A stretch of 12,331 bases of DNA from Clostridiales bacterium. Its GTDB lineage: Bacteria > Bacillota > Clostridia > Peptostreptococcales > Anaerovoracaceae. The stretch lies in contig JAAYHT010000041.1 in NCBI GenBank assembly GCA_012735285.1, positions 1 through 12,331 on the forward strand. Direction: 5' to 3'. Made by a program: the position numbers and the translations under genes. The notes beneath the pieces were generated by a model. The model ran no database searches. It had not been told where the DNA came from and saw only the letters and a list, made by a program, of their open reading frames with translations. Below are positions 1 to 6,030 of this stretch, in pieces. Each line of letters starts with the position of its first letter. Positions within the stretch are counted from its first letter, which is position 1.

Positions 1-852
1 ACCCAGATCACCTTGGCCGGTGGAATATACCGATTCCTTAATTTCACCCTTTTGCTCAAAGTGTGTGATTGGACCCTTAGGCATTAGCTGGTCAGCGATA
101 TTTATGGCTACATGGGTGTATCCACCTGCATTGTTCCTAAGGTCGATTATAAAGGATTTTGCTCCCTGGGCTATTAGCCTTAGCTTTGCATTCTTAAACT
201 CAAGATGGCTATCAGAGTCCATCTGAGCAATCCTGATATAACCTATATTATCTTCTAAAAGCTTGTAGCTTACAGAGGTAAGTTTGATAACATCCCTTAT
301 TATAGAAACAGTATGTGTTCTACCATCCCTTTCTATAGTAAGGGTTACCTTCGTTCCCGTCTCTCCTCTTATAAGATTTACAATATCATCTAAATGCATG
401 CCAACTACATTAATGCCATCGACTTTAACAATAAAGTCTCCAGCCTGAAGTCCGGCTTTTTCAGCCGGTGAGTCTGCAACAGGAGATTCGATCATGCATC
501 TTCCATTAGATTCTACTAATTTTACTCCTATACCACTGAATTCTCCACTTACAGATTCGATAAAGGCATCGCTCTCAGAGTTTAATTCATAGTAGACACT
601 GTATGGATCGTTTAACTTATCAAAAATCCCTTTATATGTACCCTCTAAAAGCTCTTCATATGTAATGTCATCCTTGTAGTTGGCTTTAATATCGTATATT
701 AACGATTTAAGATGATTGAACTCTTCGTCCCAATCAATATGCTCCTCAGTGGAATCAGCATAAACAATATAGGTGAACGAAGTGACCAGCATTGCTAGCG
801 CAACAACTACAGCTATTATCTTCGCAATTCTTCTAGTTTGTTTTGGAGACAT
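1..852 (-). CDS. S41 family C-terminal processing peptidase (CtpA/Prc type), partial at left edge
   Basis: The first 284 residues of an exported serine protease that cleaves proteins near their C-termini outside the membrane. Residues 1-7 are basic (MSPKQTR), and about 8-32 form a hydrophobic signal or anchor segment ending in a YVYA-like stretch. A helical segment follows with the family's 'KLNDPYSVYY' signature near residue 80. A PDZ domain spans about 95-185 (FSGIG, AEKAGLQAGDFIVKVDG). The start of the S41 core is visible as the IIDLRNNAGG motif. The catalytic Ser-Lys dyad lies beyond the window edge, so activity cannot be judged. The ATG at 852 is preceded by GAAAGGA (861-867), which sits inside the end of the DUF1934 gene. 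The two genes are only 2 nt apart, so they are probably translationally coupled as the last member of the ddl operon. The substrate is unknown. Family assignment is firm; the specific subfamily is not. Confidence 0.93.
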   Translation of the reverse strand, partial: MSPKQTRRIAKIIAVVVALAMLVTSFTYIVYADSTEEHIDWDEEFNHLKSLIYDIKANYKDDITYEELLEGTYKGIFDKLNDPYSVYYELNSESDAFIESVSGEFSGIGVKLVESNGRCMIESPVADSPAEKAGLQAGDFIVKVDGINVVGMHLDDIVNLIRGETGTKVTLTIERDGRTHTVSIIRDVIKLTSVSYKLLEDNIGYIRIAQMDSDSHLEFKNAKLRLIAQGAKSFIIDLRNNAGGYTHVAINIADQLMPKGPITHFEQKGEIKESVYSTGQGDLG

Positions 853-854
853 GC

Positions 855-1316
855 TTATGATCCTTTCTTACCCTTCCCTGGTTGTTCTAATATCTCAATG
901 TCCAGCAAGCTTCTTCCCTCTGAAAGCCCGCGCAAGCTGATATTATAGTCTATATTAACGCTGCCTACACCTTCATCGAGCTTTATATTATTCTTAATGT
1001 CATTTGTCAGCACTTCCATCTCTATAGCTCCAAAAGGAGTGTCATAATAGCCCGTGAAGCGCTTTCCTTTTTCAAACATTATCTCAGTGTCAAAAGGAAG
1101 CTTGTCCCCGTATCTTTTCATCAGGATCTTGTCGCCTTTAATCTCTAGACTAGTTGTGCAGCCTTCCATGCCAGAGAGCTCACTTTCATCATAAGTAAGG
1201 TAGACCGAATCCCCTACTCGGTAGTATTTTCCTTCTGTCACAAATTCTAATTGTTGTTCTTCTTCATACAAGCCGTAGAGTTGTTTACCTACGATTTTTA
1301 ACATTATATCTTTCAT
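855..1316 (-). CDS. DUF1934 domain protein (YwiB-like)
   Basis: A 153-residue protein covering the whole DUF1934 family, whose biochemical role is unknown; members adopt a calycin-like beta-barrel. Recognisable family features are the N-terminal 'KIVGKQ', the 'VTEGKYY' strand, 'LTYDESELSGMEG' (about 40-52), a 'KRYG' turn and 'FEKGKRFTGYYDTPFG' (about 81-96). There is no signal peptide or membrane segment, so it is probably cytoplasmic. The start is ambiguous. ATG 1316 has only a distant GAAAGGA (1331-1337), whereas the in-frame ATG at 1304 has GAAAGA (1309-1314) four bases upstream and would begin MLKIVGKQ. With the longer start it overlaps the 3' end of ddl by 32 nt, with the later start by 20 nt. 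It sits between ddl and the S41 protease in one apparent operon, which hints at envelope maintenance but does not prove it. Confidence 0.87.
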   Translation of the reverse strand: MKDIMLKIVGKQLYGLYEEEQQLEFVTEGKYYRVGDSVYLTYDESELSGMEGCTTSLEIKGDKILMKRYGDKLPFDTEIMFEKGKRFTGYYDTPFGAIEMEVLTNDIKNNIKLDEGVGSVNIDYNISLRGLSEGRSLLDIEILEQPGKGKKGS

Positions 1317-2340
1317 ACCCCAACATCACTATCCTTTCTATCAAGTCGGGATAGACCAGGCCTGAATGCTGCCATAACAATGGGAACATGCTGAACCTGG
1401 TGAATCCCGGAATAGTATTTATCTCATTAATGTAAATCTTTTCAGTTTCCTTCTCCAGGAAAAAGTCCACTCTAGCGAAACCACAGCAGTCCAGCAATGT
1501 GTAAGCCTTTATAGCTATATCTCGTACTTCTTCAGCAATTTTAGGCGGAATGTCTGCAGGTATGCATAGCTTTGTCCTGCCTTCGTCACAATACTTTGAC
1601 CTATAGTCATAAAACTCTGCTGCCGGAATGATTTCTCCTACAGCACTGGCCTCAGGATAGTCGTTACCTAAAATTGCAACCTCTATTTCCCTGCATTCAA
1701 TACCTTGTTCAACAATAATTCGGCGATCATATGTAGATGCTAGTTTTAAAGCCTTAATAAGCTCATCTCTGTCGTATACCTTTGAAATTCCGACACTCGA
1801 CCCCATGTTTGACGGCTTAACAAAGACCGGATAAAGAATTTCTTCTTCTATTTTATTGACAACTTCATCTTGATGGTGCAACAGTTCTTCCAGCATTACC
1901 GCTACATAAGGTCCCTGCGGTAACCCGGCATGACCGAATATGGTTTTAGCAAATATTTTATCCATGGCTAAAGCCGAACTCGTTACCCCGCAACCCCCAT
2001 AAGGGATATCCATCATCTCAAATAGGCCCTGGATAGTTCCATCTTCACCATATGGTCCGTGTAGAATAGGTAAGGCGAAATCGATGTGCTCTTTCAAATT
2101 GGTTAGTCTATATTTCTCAGGATCATTAGCCAAGGCTTCCTTAGCTATATCCTGCCAACTTCCATCTTCTATCTTATCAACGGGACCGTCATATAACAGC
2201 CATTCACCTTCTTCAGTAATCCCAATCATTACGACTTCATAACGATCTCTATCTACTGCATTTATAACCGATGTGGCTGACATTAACGAAACCTTGTATT
2301 CACGTGATCTCCCCCCAAATATAATACCCAGTTTTATCAT
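1285..2340 (-). CDS. ddl: D-alanine--D-alanine ligase
   Basis: A cytoplasmic ATP-grasp enzyme that joins two D-alanines to make the dipeptide end of the peptidoglycan precursor. At 351 residues it is the usual length for Gram-positive Ddl. The N-terminal GGRSREYKVSL holds Glu14, equivalent to catalytic Glu15 of E. coli DdlB. HGPYGEDGTIQG lies at 94-105, VKPSNMGSSVG at 174-184, FYDYRSKY in the omega loop at 243-250, and EINTIPGFTRFSMFP at 306-320. Asp292, Glu306 and Asn308 match the metal-binding positions. The omega-loop tyrosine and the NTIPGFT end point to D-Ala-D-Ala rather than the D-lactate or D-serine ligases of vancomycin resistance. Start: GGAGAG (2349-2354) lies 8 nt before ATG 2340. 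It has its own promoter (2377-2405) and is followed by overlapping DUF1934 and then the S41 protease. Confidence 0.96.
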   Translation of the reverse strand: MIKLGIIFGGRSREYKVSLMSATSVINAVDRDRYEVVMIGITEEGEWLLYDGPVDKIEDGSWQDIAKEALANDPEKYRLTNLKEHIDFALPILHGPYGEDGTIQGLFEMMDIPYGGCGVTSSALAMDKIFAKTIFGHAGLPQGPYVAVMLEELLHHQDEVVNKIEEEILYPVFVKPSNMGSSVGISKVYDRDELIKALKLASTYDRRIIVEQGIECREIEVAILGNDYPEASAVGEIIPAAEFYDYRSKYCDEGRTKLCIPADIPPKIAEEVRDIAIKAYTLLDCCGFARVDFFLEKETEKIYINEINTIPGFTRFSMFPLLWQHSGLVYPDLIERIVMLGYERYNVKNRR

Positions 2341-2376
2341 GATAAAAACTCTCCAATCCTACATTTGTATGATTAT

Positions 2377-2405
2377 ATTATAGCATAGTAAATAATTATT
2401 CTAAA
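2377..2405 (-). promoter_or_regulatory. Sigma-A-type promoter for ddl operon
   Basis: Read on the minus strand, the -10 is a perfect TATAAT (2377-2382), preceded by an extended TGC (2383-2385). A 17-nt spacer separates it from TTTAGA (2400-2405), a 4/6 match to the -35 consensus. It lies in the 76-nt hslO-ddl gap and would start transcription near 2370, giving a leader of about 30 nt before ddl. No convincing terminator separates hslO from it, so ddl may also receive read-through. Confidence 0.7.
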
Positions 2406-2416
2406 TTATTATCTTT

Positions 2417-3379
2417 TTATTCTTTTTGTTTATTTCTCTGCTCTTTTATCTCTCTAGATCTTACTGCTACACGTATAAGCATATCTAAATGCTCCTTATC
2501 GAAATGATATTTCTTAGTACAGAATTGGCAGGTCAATTCCGCTTGTTTATCCTCTTCAGCTATATTCCTTAATTCTTCCTCTCCTAGAGTCAGTAGGACC
2601 TGTTCCAAACGGGCTACAGAGCAATCGCATTCCCATTTTATATCCCTATACTCCATAGCTTCTACTTCATACTCCTCAGGCAGGCTTTCAAAAATCTTAT
2701 CTAAAAGCTCCTTGCAAACAGTCTCTTCTGTCTTAAGACCTATATTTTCAGTAAGCTCTTCAACCAAGCTGCTTATAGGAGGCATTTTCTGCAAAAGGGC
2801 ATCCAAAGCATCTATGGCTTCATCAAGGGCATCAGGTAAGACTTGAATAATCATACCTCCTGATGCCAATACAGTACCATCAACATCTATCTTAACTCCT
2901 AAAGCTACAGAGGTGGATTGCTGTTCGGATAGAAAGAAATATGCAGTTAGATCCTCTGCAATCTCACCGCTTACAAGATTTATTCTTCCTACATAGGGTT
3001 CTTTAAGACCCTGATCCTTGATAACTGTAAGGGTTCCATTTCCTACAGCAGCACCCACATCAAGCTTGTTGTCAGATTTTCTTAAGGGTAGATCTATATT
3101 AGGATTTGAAATATAACCTTTTACCCTACCTAAACCTGATGCTGTTGCAAGTATTTCACCTGCAGGTCCGTCTCCTTTGAACTGTACAGTAAGCTTATAC
3201 TTCTCATTCTTCAGCATCAAGCCCATAAGTCCTGTTCCTGTAAGAACCCTGCCTAAGGCGGCAGTGGCTACAGGAGTGGTCCCATGAACCTTTCTCGCCT
3301 CTTCAACCAAATCAGTTGTGATAGCTAAATATACTCGGAAGGAACCGCTTTTATCCATCCCTATTACAGCTTTATTCAT
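2417..3379 (-). CDS. hslO: Hsp33 redox-regulated molecular chaperone
   Basis: A cytoplasmic holdase chaperone that binds unfolding proteins under oxidative stress. In the family it is activated when zinc is lost and disulfides form at its C-terminal switch. At 320 residues it is slightly longer than the typical 290. The switch is intact: Cys251-x-Cys253 (CDC) and Cys284-x-x-Cys287 (CQFC) about 30 residues apart, in the normal CxC...CxxC pattern. The N-terminal core carries 'GSFRVYLAITT' and the 'RVLTGTGLMGLML' stretch seen in other Hsp33s. ATG 3379 is the most upstream family-compatible start. Its nearest Shine-Dalgarno-like AAAGGA (3391-3396) is 11 nt away, rather far. The gene overlaps the end of pgcA by 8 nt (ATGAATAA), so translational coupling to pgcA is likely. 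Transcription is presumably from the pgcA promoter. Confidence 0.95.
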   Translation of the reverse strand: MNKAVIGMDKSGSFRVYLAITTDLVEEARKVHGTTPVATAALGRVLTGTGLMGLMLKNEKYKLTVQFKGDGPAGEILATASGLGRVKGYISNPNIDLPLRKSDNKLDVGAAVGNGTLTVIKDQGLKEPYVGRINLVSGEIAEDLTAYFFLSEQQSTSVALGVKIDVDGTVLASGGMIIQVLPDALDEAIDALDALLQKMPPISSLVEELTENIGLKTEETVCKELLDKIFESLPEEYEVEAMEYRDIKWECDCSVARLEQVLLTLGEEELRNIAEEDKQAELTCQFCTKKYHFDKEHLDMLIRVAVRSREIKEQRNKQKE

Positions 3380-5186
3380 CCCTAAACCATTCCTTTACGC
3401 ACTCTTCCATCTCATCTATTATTGAATTCGAAACTTGCTCTGAGTCACTCTTAGCAGAAAGGTAGATCTTTAACTTGGGCTCCGTTCCCGATGGCCTTAC
3501 AATCAGACTGCTTCCGTCTTCAAGCACATACTCAAGAACATTAGCTTTGGGCAAATCTATTTTATAATAGCCTGCAAGCATATCGCATGCTCTTCCAATC
3601 ACCCTTCTTTGAGATTTCATATAGTCAGCTATTTCAACTACCTTCTTGCCAGCAATTAAATCCGGACTATTATTTCTCAATCTACCCATTATCGATTCCA
3701 TCTTGGATAAACCAGATGAACCTTCAAAGTTATATTCAACAACTTCATTTTTATAATACCCATATTGTTCATAAAGCTCTTTCATTCTATCCAATAAAGT
3801 TTTGTTCTCTTTCTTGTAATAGGCAGCAGCCTCACATACCAACATAGCAGCACTTACCCCATCCTTATCCCTTACATAGGAACCTACTAAATAACCATAG
3901 CTTTCTTCAAATCCGAAGATGAAGCGATCTTCCTCACCCTTCGATTCCAGCAAAGCTATCTGTTCACCGACAAACTTAAAGCCGGTTAAAACATCCTTCA
4001 TCTCTACACCATAACTGGCCGCCACCCTATCAGCCATCTTGCTGGATACTATAGTCTTCATAGCAACCGGCTTTTCAGGCAAAGTGTAGTTTCTACATAT
4101 GAAGTCTAATAATAGGATTGCCACCTCGTTTCCTGTTAATTTTACATAGGTCACTTCATCCTTGTCTTTATCATACTTTCTTACAGCAACTCCCAAACGG
4201 TCGCAATCAGGGTCAGTAGCAAGCAATAAATCAGGGCTACCCAACTCATTGCAAAGCATAAGACCTCTAGAAAGGGCTTCTACTTTCTCAGGATTAGGAT
4301 AGGGACAGGTGGTGAAATTCCCATCAGGTTTCTCCTGTTCTTCAACAATATGTACCTTGCCCACATTTATCTTATCTAATACCCTTCTAACAGGCATATT
4401 GCCTGTACCGTTAAGGGGAGTATATACAACTTCTAAATTGCTGCATGAGATACCCGTACTTCTTTCGACAACCGCTTCTATATATTTATCTATTACAGAT
4501 TCAGGTATTATAGTCAAGAAACCCTCAACTATTTCATCAGGTATGATACCGTCCATTAAGTGCTCTATATCAATGTCCATAGTCTTAGGCCCATTAAAGT
4601 AATCTACCTTATCTATGAAGCTTTTAATCTCAGCCGCTGCTTCTAAAGCAACCTGACAACCCTGGTCATTATATACTTTATAGCCATTATAGATTGAAGG
4701 ATTATGGCTGGCAGTAATCATAATGCCTCCGCTACATCCAAGATGGCGAACTGCAAATGATAGTGCAGGTGTAGGCATCAGTTCTTTGAAAATATAGACC
4801 TTGATACCATTTGCAGCCAATACGTTAGCAGCTTCAAGGGCAAACCTAGTGGACATTATCCTGCTGTCATAAGCTACTGCTACTGAAGGGTTTTTATAAT
4901 ACTGATTTAAATAGTCCGAAAATCCCTGGGTAGCACGCCTTACTGTGTATATATTCATGCGATTAGTTCCAGCACCTATAATACCTCTTAGTCCAGCAGT
5001 CCCAAAATCCAAATCTTTATAAAAACGATCTATTAGTTCTTCCTTTGCTTCTTTATCTCCTGAATTTTCAACCAAACGATTTTCAATTGACGACAACTCA
5101 CGATATAACTTGGGTGATAAATTAGGCTGGCTTAGCCAAGCCTCCATCATCTCATAAGCCTTTAAAAACTTGTCATAACTCTCCAT
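3372..5186 (-). CDS. pgcA: Phosphoglucomutase / phosphomannomutase (alpha-D-phosphohexomutase family)
   Basis: A cytoplasmic enzyme that interconverts glucose-6-phosphate and glucose-1-phosphate (possibly also mannose phosphates), feeding UDP-glucose and envelope polysaccharide synthesis. At 604 residues it matches the long PgcA/YhxB type of Firmicutes rather than GlmM (about 450). All four active-site elements are present: the phosphoserine loop ITASHNPS with Ser160; the metal loop DPDCDR (Asp325, Asp327, Asp329); the sugar-binding loop GFEESYG (about 425-431); and the phosphate-binding RPSGTEPK (564-571). The ATG at 5186 has AGAGGTG (5192-5198) 5 nt upstream. A good vegetative promoter lies directly upstream, and hslO follows with an 8-nt overlap. 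Sugar specificity (glucose versus mannose) cannot be settled by eye; glucose is the more likely by family length. Confidence 0.95.
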   Translation of the reverse strand: MESYDKFLKAYEMMEAWLSQPNLSPKLYRELSSIENRLVENSGDKEAKEELIDRFYKDLDFGTAGLRGIIGAGTNRMNIYTVRRATQGFSDYLNQYYKNPSVAVAYDSRIMSTRFALEAANVLAANGIKVYIFKELMPTPALSFAVRHLGCSGGIMITASHNPSIYNGYKVYNDQGCQVALEAAAEIKSFIDKVDYFNGPKTMDIDIEHLMDGIIPDEIVEGFLTIIPESVIDKYIEAVVERSTGISCSNLEVVYTPLNGTGNMPVRRVLDKINVGKVHIVEEQEKPDGNFTTCPYPNPEKVEALSRGLMLCNELGSPDLLLATDPDCDRLGVAVRKYDKDKDEVTYVKLTGNEVAILLLDFICRNYTLPEKPVAMKTIVSSKMADRVAASYGVEMKDVLTGFKFVGEQIALLESKGEEDRFIFGFEESYGYLVGSYVRDKDGVSAAMLVCEAAAYYKKENKTLLDRMKELYEQYGYYKNEVVEYNFEGSSGLSKMESIMGRLRNNSPDLIAGKKVVEIADYMKSQRRVIGRACDMLAGYYKIDLPKANVLEYVLEDGSSLIVRPSGTEPKLKIYLSAKSDSEQVSNSIIDEMEECVKEWFRDE

Positions 5187-5217
5187 GTAAACACCTCTAG
5201 CAAAATATTAACATCTC

Positions 5218-5246
5218 ATTTTATCATATATTTGTTCTAGTGTGAA
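5218..5246 (-). promoter_or_regulatory. Sigma-A-type promoter for pgcA-hslO
   Basis: On the minus strand there is TTCACA (5241-5246, 5/6 match to TTGACA), a 17-nt spacer and TAAAAT (5218-5223, 5/6), with a TGA immediately before the -10 giving an extended -10. The predicted start near 5211 leaves a short leader of about 25 nt. The promoter begins only about 5 nt beyond the T-run of the spoIIR terminator, so the two units are cleanly separated. Confidence 0.75.
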
Positions 5247-5251
5247 ATATT

Positions 5252-5283
5252 AAAAATGACGTGAAGCTATTCTTCACGCCATT
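5252..5283 (-). terminator. Rho-independent terminator after spoIIR (distal of two)
   Basis: A 12-bp stem with one G-T pair joins arms 5272-5283 and 5255-5266 around a 5-nt loop. It is followed on the minus strand by a T-run (5252-5256) that continues as an AT-rich tail. It ends the ispE-sipL-spoIIR unit just before the pgcA promoter. Confidence 0.88.
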
Positions 5284-5305
5284 AACAAAGCCGGGTTTCC
5301 CCGGC
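5284..5305 (-). terminator. GC-rich hairpin, probable proximal terminator of spoIIR
   Basis: GCCGGG and CCCGGC (5290-5305) form a 6-bp all-GC stem. On the minus strand it is closed by a GAAA tetraloop, a very stable GNRA loop, and followed by TTTGTT (5284-5289). The short, interrupted T-run makes it a weaker terminator than the next hairpin, 6 nt further on. It may act as a back-up terminator or as a 3'-end stabiliser. Confidence 0.65.
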
Positions 5306-5320
5306 ATAGCATATAGTTTT

Positions 5321-5959
5321 TTAATTAAATAATTCTAGAACCTTAAACTTTAATTTAAGAGTCTTTGGTTTGTCACTTGCTTCAAGGAGATCCCGATATT
5401 TTTCATCTAGCATTACTTCTTTATATAATTCATTATCATCTGTTTCTATTAGGCATAAAGGAGGAAAAAGTACGCACCACCAGTTCTCGCCTTTTGCTTC
5501 ACCTATCTTTACATTCAGCGCCTCATAATTACCTGCAGGAAATGTTATCCCGTCATAGGTCTTCTTAGGTATCCACACTACTCCCATTTCTGCAGATACA
5601 GGATAGTCATACCCTTCTCTTTCTATTATGTTCTTGGCTACCCTTTCAAGCTCAGTTAGATTCCTTTTAATGTATTCCTTAGTCTGCTCTATATTCAAGG
5701 AGGCTTTTTCGCTATTTATGCTGGCAATTGACATGGTTTCTTTAACAAGGCCATTATTTATCGCTTTTATAAGTCCATCTCTAACGATTAGTTTCAGTTC
5801 CTGATCATGTCTTGCATTGCTGTTGGCAACAACATGCAGTCGGATAAAGGCTTCATTGGTTAACATCTGTGCCGAATTATGATTTATCCAAATAGTATAG
5901 GCAAATAAGGATAGGAGTAAGAGAAATAATATCCTTATTTGTCTTCTCTTTAGTCTCAT
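5321..5959 (-). CDS. spoIIR: Stage II sporulation protein R
   Basis: In spore formers SpoIIR is made in the forespore, secreted into the intermembrane space, and triggers the protease SpoIIGA to process pro-sigma-E in the mother cell. The 212-residue protein has a basic start (MRLKRRQIR), then a hydrophobic export or anchor segment at about 9-25. The family signature RLHVVANSN...DQELKLIVRD covers 40-61, and GNYEALNVKIG...NWWCVLFPPLCL covers 143-170. These long conserved blocks make the call secure and show the host forms endospores. The ATG at 5959 has AGAGGTG (5967-5973) 7 nt upstream. It lies 71 nt downstream of the sipL-like gene with a sigma-F-like promoter between, and the gene is closed by two hairpins. 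The Shine-Dalgarno partly falls in an 11-bp inverted repeat. Confidence 0.96.
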   Translation of the reverse strand: MRLKRRQIRILFLLLLSLFAYTIWINHNSAQMLTNEAFIRLHVVANSNARHDQELKLIVRDGLIKAINNGLVKETMSIASINSEKASLNIEQTKEYIKRNLTELERVAKNIIEREGYDYPVSAEMGVVWIPKKTYDGITFPAGNYEALNVKIGEAKGENWWCVLFPPLCLIETDDNELYKEVMLDEKYRDLLEASDKPKTLKLKFKVLELFN

Positions 5960-5969
5960 GAATTGACAC

Positions 5970-6015
5970 CTCTTTCATGGCTATTGTCGATAATAGTATT
6001 CTGTCCATGAAAGAG
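5970..6015 (-). repeat. 11-bp perfect inverted repeat overlapping the spoIIR ribosome binding site
   Basis: Arms CTCTTTCATGG and CCATGAAAGAG lie at 6005-6015 and 5970-5980 (given as read on the minus strand), with 24 nt between them. Inside, CTATT and AATAG (5992-5996, 5981-5985) can add a 5-bp stem around 6 nt. There is no T-run after it, so it is not a terminator. The downstream arm includes the first four bases of the AGAGGTG Shine-Dalgarno, so folding would hinder spoIIR translation in any RNA that carries both arms. Confidence 0.75.
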
Positions 6016-6026
6016 TAATTATATTC
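5998..6026 (-). promoter_or_regulatory. Putative sigma-F-type promoter for spoIIR
   Basis: On the minus strand, GAATA (6022-6026) is separated by 15 nt from GGACAGAAT (5998-6006). The B. subtilis sigma-F consensus is roughly GYATA, 15 nt, GGnnAnnnT: the -10 matches fully and the -35 in four of five positions. spoIIR is sigma-F-dependent in B. subtilis, so this is the expected class. The predicted start is near 5991. The match was made by eye and is not tested. Confidence 0.6.
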
Positions 6027-6030
6027 AATT

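Noticed and set aside
1285..2340. ddl as a vancomycin-resistance D-Ala-D-Lac or D-Ala-D-Ser ligase
   Set aside because: The omega loop FYDYRSKY and NTIPGFTRFSMFP are of the ordinary D-Ala-D-Ala type. No vanH, vanX or two-component genes lie nearby.
2386..2416. AATAATT/AATTATT inverted repeat after hslO as a possible terminator
   Set aside because: The 7-bp stem is entirely A/T and no T-run follows. It also overlaps the -35 of the ddl promoter, so it is better seen as AT-rich promoter sequence.
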